64,000 nucleotides of DNA, taken from the NCBI RefSeq assembly GCF_032999765.1, contig NZ_CP136051.1:1216417-1280416 (forward strand), read 5' to 3'. How positions within the stretch are numbered: the stretch's first letter is position 1; each line of letters opens with the position of its first letter. Made by a program: the position numbers and the translations under genes. This document shows positions 27,701 to 35,580 of the stretch, one piece after another. A model generated the notes under the pieces. It saw nothing but the letters and a program-made list of their open reading frames with translations. It had not been told where the DNA came from and did no database searches. The DNA is from Imperialibacter roseus. Lineage in GTDB: Bacteria; Bacteroidota; Bacteroidia; Cytophagales; Cyclobacteriaceae.

Positions 27701-27764
27701 GGGTTTCCTGACCGAAAGCACTGAGAGAAACGATCCAACCCAGGGTAATCATCAAAAGTCTCAT
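24738..27764 (-). CDS. TPR-CHAT caspase-like protein (first locus)
   Basis: 1008 residues. A signal peptide (1-18) is followed by about ten TPRs (20-440; LNNIGYALYKKKQFEEALQV and similar), a helical linker, and a CHAT domain of the caspase/gingipain superfamily at about 680-970. The catalytic dyad is present: H837 in LHLATHS and C883 in LSACNTG, followed by FRSAGVPSVVMSLW. The protein ends in one hydrophobic segment and a basic tail (about 981-1008), so the TPR and CHAT parts should be in the periplasm, anchored at the C terminus. CHAT proteins are peptidases in characterised cases, with TPRs recognising partners. Its stop overlaps that of the anti-sigma gene by 4 bases. Confidence 0.9.
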   Translation of the reverse strand: MRLLMITLGWIVSLSAFGQETPAILHAADQAYQEARYEEALRLYQTSEVKFRQTKDIPNQAKSLTGQINSAQELSRFEEVEKLIDKMSLLPKNQKLEAEIAFLQGRLAASTGKDEAAINNFDKAIALSDEPLETVKYFTHKGFALVNSHELIQAEKTHKKASSLYDSIKVDDQMLKARLIDLNARIKWHTGDFAGSLMSFKKELEITQKLLIPDHPEIGSIYASMGIMYKNLLQYDKALEYYELSLDIRKKYLGENHLEVANSLNNIGYALYKKKQFEEALQVHRLALKIRSEQLDPLHLRVLQSIEHIGLCYGGMERFDEAEKNFRIILDGRTKKYGHDHHLTGYAYYNLGAVAVEIPDYEKAASYFQEAVDIGHKVYGPHNYDQADNYNRLANCHLELNKVSEAISEFHLALQHNLPGYTWDGDLRKIPDLQHYLSFRELQRSLLGLAKAHAALNGNLSVSIAYLKAAEEVIQRFKLNFSKDSDLITISASVKELADDAIPIYYRKYTDTRNPEDLEEIFRYSELAKSSALLSKLSDEKAKQVSGIPEEMLLKDKDYRFQQDSLNTIILARLDSKEDPSAPKALLFQKNREYEAFKKELEKQYPVYTENKFGLKPASIKSIQNYLAERGQATALLSLHLTDDKTLLSMLISENDVKINIAATENLDEVITNFRKALIDQDEKALMETSDQLRKLLISPLYEQKISKDLIVIPSGITGYIPFDLLTDESGNYLIEHHVISYDLSATLLETRQHKNAEKASLLAYAPEFSETPNTNYSLTAASILRSDELVALPGARKEVELVSSMFSSATRFGRDASESSFKQEAGKFSILHLATHSIVNESDADYSKLVFSDSDENEDGFLHAFELINLNLEADLVTLSACNTGVGKIEEGEGVMSLARSFRSAGVPSVVMSLWPASDKSTPELMRLFYENLSKGQAKDLALANAKREYLSTAKGKARDPFFWGGFVLIGDNSPLEKEQNMLTWIILSVILIGLTLVIYQRRFRVA

Positions 27765-27983
27765 CTTACCAAATTAACTAACAGCGGAAATACAACCAAT
27801 AAAATATGAATAACAATTGAATACCGTTCGGTTAACAGGCAAATATCAAAAAAAGACCTGGGATATGATGTATTCCCAGTTAGCACAAACACATCATTTT
27901 GCCCTCGCTTTGGTTAGGTTGTCATTGGCCAAAATGGCAGGCGTCAAGTGGCTGTTTGATCAGAAATGGCGAGAGTGATCAAT

Positions 27984-28016
27984 AAAAAAGCCACCTTGTT
28001 TCACAAAGTGGCTTTT
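27984..28016 (-). terminator. terminator of the M61 peptidase gene
   Basis: Read leftward, AAAAGCCAC-T-TTGT and ACAA-G-GTGGCTTTT pair around a GAA loop and are followed by a T run, 22 bases beyond the stop at 28038. Confidence 0.8.
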
Positions 28017-28037
28017 GCAGGCTCCAAACTCTCCGCT

Positions 28038-29876
28038 TTACTTACTCATCCAGCTGTACAGGAGATCAAGCTGCTGCTGAGTGGGGTTTTCCATCATTTC
28101 GATGGATGGAGGCGATTGCGTTTTTACCATGACAGCCTTCGCTTTTAGTTTCACGTTTTTGACCTTTCCAGGCTTTACTTCACGTTGGACCAATGCTGTG
28201 ATTTTGTCACCTTCTTTGCGGCTTTCTTTGTAAGCCATTACAGCCTCCTGAAAATTCTGCACAGTAAGTGGTATACCGTCAAACTCCAGCAGGTGATCTC
28301 CTTCCTTATAGCCCATGTCGATGCCAAAAGCATTCAGGTTATCAGCTTTCGCTACCACCAGATGGCCGCTTTCCTGATCCAGTCCGAATGAGATATTTCC
28401 CATAGACGGTTCCATTTTTGCCTGAGAAGGAGCGAAGCTGACACCAATTTTGGCCAGGTATTCTTTCAATGGCAGGGGTTTGTTTCCTTCCACATAGGTG
28501 CTGAAAAACTCCCTGATTTCCGGATACGTAAGCTCAGTGATCTTATCGAACAGCTCATCGTCTTTGAAAGACTTGTCCTTGCCATACTCATTTGAAAGAT
28601 CTTTCAAGAGTTGGTTAACGCTGTACTTGCCACCGGAAAGCTCCCGTAACCTGATATCGAGGCAAAGCCCAATCAGTGCGCCTTTTTCGTATACGTTGCC
28701 ATACTGATCTTTGTATTGGTCGAGGCAAAGCTTACTCATGACGGTAAACGGCACGGTGTCGTTGTAGCCAGCGGCGTTAACTACCTTCTCTTCTATTTTA
28801 GAAAGGTATTCGTCGATGCCAAAAAGCCCTTCGGCCAGCTGCACGTGCCCGGCGAAGTATTCAGTTACGCCTTCGTACATCCAAAGGTGCTTCGACATTT
28901 TTGGGTCGATAAAATTGAAGTTTCCTATTTCTTCTGAATGGATGCTAAGTGGCGTAATGATGTGAAAGAATTCATGAGCCGATACATCTTTGATCAGCTG
29001 AGTAAGGTACTTAGGGTTCACCTCGGGCAGGCTGTACATAGAGGAATACGAATGCTCCAGTGCACCAAGTGCGCCTGACTGCGACGGGCCTGCGAAAAGG
29101 TAGATGATATAAGCGTACTTCTTGATAGGCAATGTTCCACCCAAATAGTTTTTCTGAGCTTCCAGTATCTGGTTCACATTGTCCTTTACAAACTCAGCCG
29201 TAAGTAGCCCATTGGGTGAATAGACAGAGAAAAGAATTTCAGCGCCACCCACATTGATCGTCACAGTGTCTGGTACAGAATACATCATTGGTGCGTCGGC
29301 CAGACTGAAATAGTTGTCGGCGATGTAAGTGTCAGTATTGTTTTCTGACCTGGCAGCCTGCAGCGAGGTAGCACCATAGAAGCCTTCGGGATACGAAATA
29401 TTTACTTCGTACTTCACTTCCTTCATTCCTTTGAGATAGCCAAAGAACCCGAAAGTGTTGATAACGAAGTTTTTTCCTTCTTCAATATTAGTACCCGCCG
29501 GCTCAAATACGGTGTTGCCTTGCTCGGTATCGTAAGAATCTTCTACCCAGTATTCGACCTTGGCCAAAGAAGAGGCATTTTTAATCAGCCACCTGTTCTG
29601 GTCAAGTGAATCGACCGAAAGCTCATTGCCATTGCTATCAAACGCTTTGAAGTCGGACAGGAACCTGCCAAAGTCGTAGATGCTGTAGGTGCCAGGTACT
29701 ATTTTCGGCATTTGGTATTCGATCTCCGAGGCAGACACAGCAGGTAGTTCAATGCTCACTTTCACCTTGTCGTTCTTCACAACATTGAGGTCGAGAAATG
29801 CTTTGTAGCCAGTAGTTTGAGCAGAAAGGGAGCTCCAGGTGAGAAGCACCCCTAAGAAAAGAGTCAACTTTTTCAT
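28038..29876 (-). CDS. M61 family peptidase with PDZ domain
   Basis: 612 residues from the ATG at 29876, chosen because it starts a signal peptide ending SLSAQ; a start 84 bases earlier adds no such sequence. M61 glycyl-aminopeptidase-type enzymes have a beta-rich N-terminal domain (about 20-190), a thermolysin-like zinc domain and a PDZ domain. The zinc motif is HEFFH at residues 301-305, with the downstream Glu in WMYEGVTEYFAGH. The PDZ-like segment is near residues 490-575 (MGYKEGDHLLEFDGIPL). It is probably periplasmic and degrades peptides. It has its own terminator and no obvious operon partner. Confidence 0.9.
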   Translation of the reverse strand: MKKLTLFLGVLLTWSSLSAQTTGYKAFLDLNVVKNDKVKVSIELPAVSASEIEYQMPKIVPGTYSIYDFGRFLSDFKAFDSNGNELSVDSLDQNRWLIKNASSLAKVEYWVEDSYDTEQGNTVFEPAGTNIEEGKNFVINTFGFFGYLKGMKEVKYEVNISYPEGFYGATSLQAARSENNTDTYIADNYFSLADAPMMYSVPDTVTINVGGAEILFSVYSPNGLLTAEFVKDNVNQILEAQKNYLGGTLPIKKYAYIIYLFAGPSQSGALGALEHSYSSMYSLPEVNPKYLTQLIKDVSAHEFFHIITPLSIHSEEIGNFNFIDPKMSKHLWMYEGVTEYFAGHVQLAEGLFGIDEYLSKIEEKVVNAAGYNDTVPFTVMSKLCLDQYKDQYGNVYEKGALIGLCLDIRLRELSGGKYSVNQLLKDLSNEYGKDKSFKDDELFDKITELTYPEIREFFSTYVEGNKPLPLKEYLAKIGVSFAPSQAKMEPSMGNISFGLDQESGHLVVAKADNLNAFGIDMGYKEGDHLLEFDGIPLTVQNFQEAVMAYKESRKEGDKITALVQREVKPGKVKNVKLKAKAVMVKTQSPPSIEMMENPTQQQLDLLYSWMSK

Positions 29877-30026
29877 TGAGAGTTTTTGTGTTTGGGCTCC
29901 ATTCCTGTCACCAGATAGCGGATCATTTAATGAAAGCCATGTTGTTTTAGAAAGTTGCAAGCAAAAGAAGGGCGCAATTAAGCTAAATACTTTTTGTTGC
30001 TCAACATTTATTATGGTGAAAAAACG

Positions 30027-30440
30027 TTAAACCTTCCTCTTTTCTACCCGAATAACGCCTTTAAGGCCCGACCAGTCATCATCAACGGCGCAGACCTTCA
30101 CGTCCACCATGTCGATGGTAAGCATGAGGTTGCGGATGTCGTCTTCGATCAGATCCTTCGGTATTTTGGACTTCCCCTTGGGCCAGGAGACCCAAATCAT
30201 GCCATTTTGCTCAATTTTGTCCTTTAGCTTCGGCAGTTGTGCGTGGAGGTCGTCTTTGCTGGTGGTGAAAAAGTGGATGATGTCATACACGTCGACAGTT
30301 TGCGATTCATGAACCAGCGCATCAATGGGAAAATCATCAAATAGTTCGAAGTAATGTGACGGACGGTTGACGAGAAGTACTTTGCTTCCTTCTTTGATGC
30401 CTAATTTCTTGGCGAGAGGAGTGCCTGAGTAGCCAGCCAT
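30027..30440 (-). CDS. DUF3052 family protein
   Basis: 137 residues, no signal peptide. The sequence fits DUF3052: an opening AGYSGTPLAKKLGIKEGSKV, a central IIHFFTTSKDDLHAQLPKLK, the MIWVSWPKGKSK strand and an end with KVCAVDDDWSGLKGVIR. The function of the domain is not established. It is a single-gene unit; the next gene upstream ends 192 bases away. Confidence 0.85.
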   Translation of the reverse strand: MAGYSGTPLAKKLGIKEGSKVLLVNRPSHYFELFDDFPIDALVHESQTVDVYDIIHFFTTSKDDLHAQLPKLKDKIEQNGMIWVSWPKGKSKIPKDLIEDDIRNLMLTIDMVDVKVCAVDDDWSGLKGVIRVEKRKV

Positions 30441-30632
30441 AGCAAGTAATCGGTAACTGTGTGATCAGTGTTTTAGTGGTAAGTTACGCAGGATCCAGAA
30501 TTTTCCAGCCTCACTCCCTAAGAGTTGGAGTAGATGAAGGTAAAATCCCATGGCTTTCGCCAACTGGCGGATCTGGGTAGAACAAGGGATTTTGGCTCTA
30601 TTATTCAATTAGAAACTAATCAATATGCTAAC

Positions 30633-31070
30633 CTATAGCCCAAGTTCCTTCCTGAAATAAATCCTCGACTCCATAGGATCAAGGTGTTCCGAAAAGCCGC
30701 TGACATAGTAGCCCTGCGACAGACAAAACCGAATCATGGGTTTGAGCTTGTTTCTTGTTTTGAGGAGCATGTGGGAATAGCCGTTTTCTGAAGCCCACTG
30801 CTCCATTATTTCTGTCAGTTGCTGATAGATACCCTGGCCTCGGTAGGCCGGAAGCAGCCCGCCCATCCACGAGTAAAAACTGCCGTCTTTGTACCTGTTG
30901 TAGCCTACCTTAAACCCGACAACTTTGCCCTCGACCTCAGCTACCAGTATGAGATGCTCCGTGCCATCTAGGCGTTCATGGTAGACCGGTTCTTCGTAGG
31001 GGTTCATAAGTTCGGGAACATGCTGCGATGCCTCAACGATTTCGGTAATGGTACCCTCTCTGATTTTCAT
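30633..31070 (-). CDS. GNAT family N-acetyltransferase
   Basis: 145 residues from the ATG at 31070, which overlaps the stop of the upstream aminopeptidase gene as ATGA; longer frames would run well into that gene. The acetyl-CoA-binding motif A is seen as GGLLPAYRGQGIYQQLTEIM (residues about 68-87), preceded by strand LILVAEVEGKVVGFKVGYN. GNAT enzymes move an acetyl group to an amine; the substrate is unknown. Translational coupling to the M1 peptidase suggests coordinated production, perhaps with N-terminal peptide or amino acid chemistry, but this is inference. Confidence 0.85.
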   Translation of the reverse strand: MKIREGTITEIVEASQHVPELMNPYEEPVYHERLDGTEHLILVAEVEGKVVGFKVGYNRYKDGSFYSWMGGLLPAYRGQGIYQQLTEIMEQWASENGYSHMLLKTRNKLKPMIRFCLSQGYYVSGFSEHLDPMESRIYFRKELGL

Positions 31071-32674
31071 TTCCCAACTACCTTCACTTTGGCAAGCAGC
31101 CATACGTTCGGGTCTGCTATAATACCCGCTGGCATTTCGGCGATGTCCCATTCTGCTGATGTGCTTTCTCCAAACACGTCTATTATTTTGATTGCGCTGA
31201 TAGTTCCGTCGGCACCTTGGATCCCCACCTCCAGTGGGAGCCTGACCGACTTGCTTAGTCCGGGGCTTTTCACTTCAACCGACAATTTGCGCAGCTTTTT
31301 ACTGTACTTCCAGCTCAGGGAAAGCTCGGGCAATAACGGCTGGAAAATCCACTGATCAAAGAACCAGCCAAGCTGCTGTCCGCTGGCTTGTTCCATCACG
31401 GCCTGAAAATCGCTCGTGAGTGCATTGGAGAGTTTGTAAGTGTCGTAGTAAGTGCGCACACCGTCAAAGAACGCCTCGTCGCCTACCTGCTTCCTGAGCA
31501 TATGCAGCACCCAGCCGGCTTTCTGGTAAGTGTTTGGGCTCAGTAGCTTTTTTAACTCGATAATGGAAGTATCAACAATAGCGGAAGTAGGGTTTTTGGC
31601 ATGGTATTCATCAATTTTGGGAAGCATCCTTTTCATTCCAACTTGAAGGCTGTCTCTCCCATAGGTCTTTTCCATGTACACCTGTGTGAAGTAGGTAGCA
31701 AACCCTTCGCTGAGCCACACATGGTGCCAGTCCTTTTCGCTGGCTGAGTTACCAAACCACTGGTGGGCTACCTCGTGGGCGATCAGGCCTTCAATCTTGC
31801 GCTCCCCCGATACCGATTTTTCGTAGTAGAAGATATTGCCGGCATTCTCCATGCCACCAAATTTCGTTTTCGACTGCACGTTGGCCAGCTTTTCGAAAGG
31901 ATAGGGGCCAATGATGTTTTGTAGTGTGGCCAATATTTCCTTGGCTGGTGCGTAGTCGTGGAAACCGGCGTTTTTATTTTGGTGGTACACCCACGATGAG
32001 ACAGGAATATTGCCAACCGAGCCAACATGGTCGATGGCAAAGGCAGCTGCACCAAAGACCATCACCTTGGTTGAAATGGGAACTGACTCGATCCAGTGGG
32101 TGAGTTTGGTGTCGTTGGAAAGTACCGTTTCCTCCTTAAGCCGTCCATTGGCCACCACCTGGTAGTAGACAGGCGCTTCGATAATAAATTCACAGGTAGC
32201 TTTGTCGGAGGGGTGGTCTACCGTAGGCAGCCATTGGTGGGCTCTGTCGGGCCAGTTGTCACCAAAGAAGGTTTTTTCACCAAACAAGTTGGTGCCAATG
32301 ATAAGGCCATCTAGCGGCACTCCTTCATATTCAATCACCACTTTGAGCATCTCGCCGGCCTTTCCGCTGGCATCAATATTGATTTTGCTGTCAGTGTGGC
32401 GAAATGCAGTTTGCTGGCCGTTCACCTGCAGCGTCACAATCTTCATTCCCCCTGCTGCCGTTTCATTTTGCAGATCCAGCGCAAAGGTCTCCACATCCTG
32501 TTTGAGCAGTACTTCGATAGCCGTTTTGCCAACAATGTTATTCGTTTCGGCGGACAGCCGCAGCCTGAAGGCATAATGCTGGACGTCAATAGCCGGATTC
32601 AGTGGGTAGGGGTCGCTGCCGAAGAGAAGAAAAGGGCATAGAGCGAAAATGAGTGTGTGTAAAATGGGCTTCAT
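31067..32674 (-). CDS. M1 family metallo-aminopeptidase
   Basis: 535 residues with a signal peptide (about 1-19). The M1 hallmarks are clear: the exopeptidase motif GGMENAG and the zinc site HEVAH at 300-304 with the third ligand E323 (WLSEGFATYF), so the HExxH-x18-E spacing is exact. A family Tyr is expected in the region after TYQKAGWVLHML. It lacks the long C-terminal helical domain of PepN and so is a short form like cold-active or leukotriene-A4-hydrolase-type enzymes. It removes N-terminal residues from peptides, probably in the periplasm. The GNAT gene is coupled through ATGA. Confidence 0.92.
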   Translation of the reverse strand: MKPILHTLIFALCPFLLFGSDPYPLNPAIDVQHYAFRLRLSAETNNIVGKTAIEVLLKQDVETFALDLQNETAAGGMKIVTLQVNGQQTAFRHTDSKINIDASGKAGEMLKVVIEYEGVPLDGLIIGTNLFGEKTFFGDNWPDRAHQWLPTVDHPSDKATCEFIIEAPVYYQVVANGRLKEETVLSNDTKLTHWIESVPISTKVMVFGAAAFAIDHVGSVGNIPVSSWVYHQNKNAGFHDYAPAKEILATLQNIIGPYPFEKLANVQSKTKFGGMENAGNIFYYEKSVSGERKIEGLIAHEVAHQWFGNSASEKDWHHVWLSEGFATYFTQVYMEKTYGRDSLQVGMKRMLPKIDEYHAKNPTSAIVDTSIIELKKLLSPNTYQKAGWVLHMLRKQVGDEAFFDGVRTYYDTYKLSNALTSDFQAVMEQASGQQLGWFFDQWIFQPLLPELSLSWKYSKKLRKLSVEVKSPGLSKSVRLPLEVGIQGADGTISAIKIIDVFGESTSAEWDIAEMPAGIIADPNVWLLAKVKVVGK

Positions 32675-32743
32675 GTTGTATTGGGTTGCAGCTCTAAAAG
32701 TAACTTAAAAACAAGTGTTTCAAATCGAAAGAGGCGGAATTGA

Positions 32744-33922
32744 TCAATGGCAGGCAACCACACCCTCAGGCAGCGGGGAAATTCTGGCTGCCAGGTCTTT
32801 GTACTGGCAAGCCACTTTTTCATCGCCTACCGCCTGGTAGCAGTCGGCACGCAGCAGGTAGATTTCCTGGGCCTTGGGCCACACATTGGCCAGCCATTTG
32901 GTTTCGTGCAGGCTTTGCTCCACATTTCCCACCAGCAGATAACCTCTCGCCTCGCCCAGAAAAATGTCGAGGTCTTCTCTGCCCACATTCCCACTATGGA
33001 TCAGGATGATGTAAGCCTCTCCAAAAGAAGAAATGTAGCTATTGATGACCACATCGGCTGCCTGGTGGTAGTAGTTCAGCGATGCTTCATAGTCGAGCAG
33101 GTCGTCCCGGTAGATATCGGCCATGCTTTTCAGTATGTGACGTTTCTGCAAGCCCGACTGGAGAAGGTCTTTATACGTAGTGATGGCTTCATTGAACTGG
33201 TCAGTTTCCTTATAGCATTGAGCCATCCTCAGCTTAAAATCGAAAGAGCGGTACACCAGATAAGGCTCCGCAATCAGGTAGTTTTCCAAAGCCGACACAT
33301 ATTCTGCTTTCTCGAAAAACACATCACCGTCATGAATCACCCTGGTCAGTAGCTCCTCCTTAAATTCCTTGATATAGTCTTCCGTTTTGTAGAAACTCAC
33401 AAAAGGAGAGAGGATTTTTAGCGATTCATCCACATGCCCCAGCTCAGCCTCTTTTACTGCTGTGTCAAAAATGCTCCTTCTCTCATCCAGCAGGGCTTCC
33501 ATTTTCAGGTTCTGGTAGAAAGCGTAAGCTTGCATGGCGGCCATGATGACCGTGGCCAGCGCCAGCGACAAGCCAAAGGCCCAGAGAGTGCCCTTGTTGT
33601 TGCGCTTGAGGTCCTCATACGAATAGGTGGTCTTTTTGCCTTTTCGGGCATAAGGAGGCCGCCTCGTTTCATATGTTTGGGTAGGAGGCGTGTATTCGTA
33701 AGTAGGCACGCTGTATTTGAAGCGGTAGTCGTAGTTGGCCTTTTGAATAGGGTCGGAGAGCACCTGGTAGGCCATGTTGATCTCCTTGAATCGCTCTTCC
33801 ATGGCGGGGTCGCCAGCATGCTTGTCAGGGTGGTACTGCATGGCCAGCTTTTTGAAAGCAGCCTTGATCTCATAATGCCCTGCCTCTTCGGGAACGCCCA
33901 GTATTTCGTAGTAGTTGCGCAA
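32744..33922 (-). CDS. J-domain protein with membrane segment and TPR-like C terminus
   Basis: 392 residues from a TTG (33922); no ATG occurs before the stop upstream and the J-domain begins at once ([13 protein letters not shown]). The HPD motif is at residues 31-33 and the J-domain ends near 66. A linker with [17 protein letters not shown] leads to one transmembrane segment at 112-134, after which the remaining 255 residues form TPR-like helices ([20 protein letters not shown]). The J-domain would be cytoplasmic and recruit DnaK, with the TPRs beyond the membrane. No G/F region or zinc finger is present, so it is a type III J-protein with a specialised role. Confidence 0.88.
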   Translation of the reverse strand: MRNYYEILGVPEEAGHYEIKAAFKKLAMQYHPDKHAGDPAMEERFKEINMAYQVLSDPIQKANYDYRFKYSVPTYEYTPPTQTYETRRPPYARKGKKTTYSYEDLKRNNKGTLWAFGLSLALATVIMAAMQAYAFYQNLKMEALLDERRSIFDTAVKEAELGHVDESLKILSPFVSFYKTEDYIKEFKEELLTRVIHDGDVFFEKAEYVSALENYLIAEPYLVYRSFDFKLRMAQCYKETDQFNEAITTYKDLLQSGLQKRHILKSMADIYRDDLLDYEASLNYYHQAADVVINSYISSFGEAYIILIHSGNVGREDLDIFLGEARGYLLVGNVEQSLHETKWLANVWPKAQEIYLLRADCYQAVGDEKVACQYKDLAARISPLPEGVVACH

Positions 33923-34096
33923 AGGAAAATCCGTTCTGAGAAATGAATTTAGCGATTATCCTTGAAAAACGATTATTGTAAGCACTTTGTTGTTGACAAC
34001 GGTGTGGGGGAGTGGATAACGCTAAAGTCCTGGCTGTATCTGTACTGTCAGCTGACGATTGCTTTTTTGGGCTTTTCAGGGACTATCGTTCAGCCG

Positions 34097-34498
34097 TTAT
34101 CTGGCTTTGAGCTTCTTTTTTTTATTCTTTTTCGGAACGTTTGATTTGCTGTGTTCACTGTGAAAAATGGTCGTATGCGTCCCGTCTGGATTCACCTGCA
34201 GTGAGGTGCTGCCGTTGTGGTGAATAACCGTGTGGGTGCCGTTAGGATTTACCACCACTGAGGAGTTTCCAGTTCGGTGAATGGTGGTGTGCGATCCGTC
34301 GGGGTTTACCCGCACGCCAGTATTACCGGAGTAATGAATGACTGAATGCGATCCGTCAGGGTTTACCTGCACTGCCGTGTTGCCACTGTGGTGGATGACA
34401 GTGTGGGTGCCATCAGGATTGACCTGAATGGAAGTGCCCTGGGTGTGGGCAACGAATGCCACTAGCAGCAATAGGAGTGAAAAGGAAATCGTTTTCAT
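34097..34498 (-). CDS. small secreted His-rich repeat protein
   Basis: 133 residues. A signal peptide (about 1-21) is followed by five tandem 19-residue repeats of the form VNPDGTHTVIHHSGNTSVQ (residues 26-120) and a basic tail rich in Lys. Each repeat carries two or three His plus Asp or Asn in NPDG, so metal binding is possible. The repeat resembles a single beta-hairpin turn, so the whole may form a small solenoid. I do not recognise a named family. It lies alone between the J-protein gene and an HxlR regulator. Confidence 0.75.
   Translation of the reverse strand: MKTISFSLLLLLVAFVAHTQGTSIQVNPDGTHTVIHHSGNTAVQVNPDGSHSVIHYSGNTGVRVNPDGSHTTIHRTGNSSVVVNPNGTHTVIHHNGSTSLQVNPDGTHTTIFHSEHSKSNVPKKNKKKKLKAR
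34139..34423 (-). repeat. five 57-bp tandem coding repeats
   Basis: The units encode the 19-residue repeats of the small His-rich protein. They stay in frame and vary mostly at third positions, which points to coding selection rather than a non-coding array. Confidence 0.8.
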
Positions 34499-34625
34499 CG
34501 CTCTGAGTTTAAGTGGAATAAATTGCTTTTAGACAACTTTTATCTTGGTGCAAATTCCGGGCCATTTTGCGTGTTGCCGATTCAGTTAGGTGACGTAACA
34601 TACCTGACTACCAAAGGGTAATCGG

Positions 34626-34964
34626 TCAGTCCTTCATAATCTTCTTCCGATGAGCCAGCCCCCAGAAATGCAGGGCATCCATGACGTTTTCCAGCGACAT
34701 GCCGTGGGGTGTGATAGAATATTCGACAGTGGGAGGAAAGGTGTCGTGCACGTCTCTTTTTATCAGCTTGTTCATTTCCAGCCGCTTCAGCTCTGCAGAT
34801 AGTGTTTTGTCTGTAATGCTGCCGACGGCTTTCGACAATTCCTTGAATCGCTTCGGCCCTGACGACAGAGCGAACAGTATCAAAAGCTTCCATTTACCTT
34901 CCAACGCTTCGAGGGCGTCTTTGATGGCCAGGGCATTGGTTGGGCAACCTTCTCTTGTAAGCAT
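34626..34964 (-). CDS. HxlR family transcriptional regulator
   Basis: 112 residues from the ATG at 34964; a GTG at 34985 would add seven residues. The protein is a winged helix-turn-helix of the HxlR type: CPTNALAIKDALEALEGKWK with the conserved GKWKLLIL, the recognition helix near GSITDKTLSAELKRLE, and the wing VEYSITPHG. It is divergent from the DoxX gene at 35085 and probably controls it and itself through the repeats at 34988-35041. HxlR proteins often respond to redox or electrophile stress; one Cys is present near the N terminus. Confidence 0.9.
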   Translation of the reverse strand: MLTREGCPTNALAIKDALEALEGKWKLLILFALSSGPKRFKELSKAVGSITDKTLSAELKRLEMNKLIKRDVHDTFPPTVEYSITPHGMSLENVMDALHFWGLAHRKKIMKD

Positions 34965-34987
34965 GTTGTTGTAGTTGAATATCACGA

Positions 34988-35041
34988 TACTATCGCTACG
35001 GAAAGCGCTATCCGTGGGGAAAGTACTATCGATCGGATAGC
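34988..35041. promoter_or_regulatory. candidate HxlR operator
   Basis: TACTATCG occurs twice in direct orientation (34988-34995 and 35024-35031), and GCTATCCG at 35007-35014 is inverted as CGGATAGC at 35034-35041. The cluster lies between the divergent hxlR-type and DoxX genes, just upstream of the DoxX -7 box. Confidence 0.5.
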
Positions 35042-35050
35042 AAGTATAGG

Positions 35051-35058
35051 TACTTTTG
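35051..35058 (+). promoter_or_regulatory. DoxX gene -7 box TACTTTTG
   Basis: Exact TAnnTTTG match 26 bases before the ATG at 35085. The position where a -33 box should lie is taken by the HxlR-type repeats, which suggests regulated transcription. Confidence 0.55.
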
Positions 35059-35084
35059 GAAAAGATAAAAAAGCCAGAAGCTAT

Positions 35085-35495
35085 ATGATCGACGAAGAAA
35101 AATCACCAAACACCCTCTCAATCGCCCTTTGGGTAACACAAGGCCTGTTGTCTGTTTCATTTTTGTGCGGTGCTGCCATGAAACTGTTTCAGCCCGTTGA
35201 GCAGCTTTCTGCCATGTGGCCCTGGACGGCCGAAGTGCCTCCAGCCTTTCTGGCATTTACTGGCGTAGTGGATCTGCTGGGAGGAGTGGGTATCATCCTG
35301 CCTTCGCTGCTCCGCATCAAGCCCTGGCTTACGCCCGTTGTAGCGGTGGCCATCGTTGTTCAGATGGTGGGTGCCAGTGCGTTTCATGTTGCCAGAGGAG
35401 AAGCCTCCGATATTGGAGCCAACATCGTTTTCGCCCTCATGGCCTTATTTATTGGATGGGGAAGGTGGAAGAAGGCGCCGGTTCTGCCGAGATAG
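35085..35495 (+). CDS. DoxX family membrane protein
   Basis: 136 residues with four hydrophobic helices (about 11-33, 52-70, 79-97, 108-126). The sequence fits the DoxX-like group: LSVSFLCGAAMKLFQP in helix 1 and GVVDLLGGVGIILPSLLRI in helix 2. DoxX-type proteins are small inner-membrane proteins linked with redox balance or detoxification. The pairing with a divergent HxlR regulator is common for this family and implies induction by a small molecule or redox signal. Confidence 0.85.
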   Translation: MIDEEKSPNTLSIALWVTQGLLSVSFLCGAAMKLFQPVEQLSAMWPWTAEVPPAFLAFTGVVDLLGGVGIILPSLLRIKPWLTPVVAVAIVVQMVGASAFHVARGEASDIGANIVFALMALFIGWGRWKKAPVLPR

Positions 35496-35580
35496 CCACC
35501 CTGCGGGCCATTCCGGTAATGGTAGTTTCTGATATACCACAGAAATGCTACATTTAAAGAGACTTAAAACAACTCCTGCA

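Noticed and set aside
24738-27764. TPR-CHAT protein as part of a type III-E CRISPR (Craspase) system
   Set aside because: No gRAMP/Cas7-11, Cas1 or CRISPR array is in the window, and the signal peptide and C-terminal anchor point to the periplasm.
34139-34423. Regular 57-bp repeats resembling a CRISPR array
   Set aside because: There are no spacers: the units are contiguous, in frame, and encode the repeats of a secreted protein. No cas genes are present.
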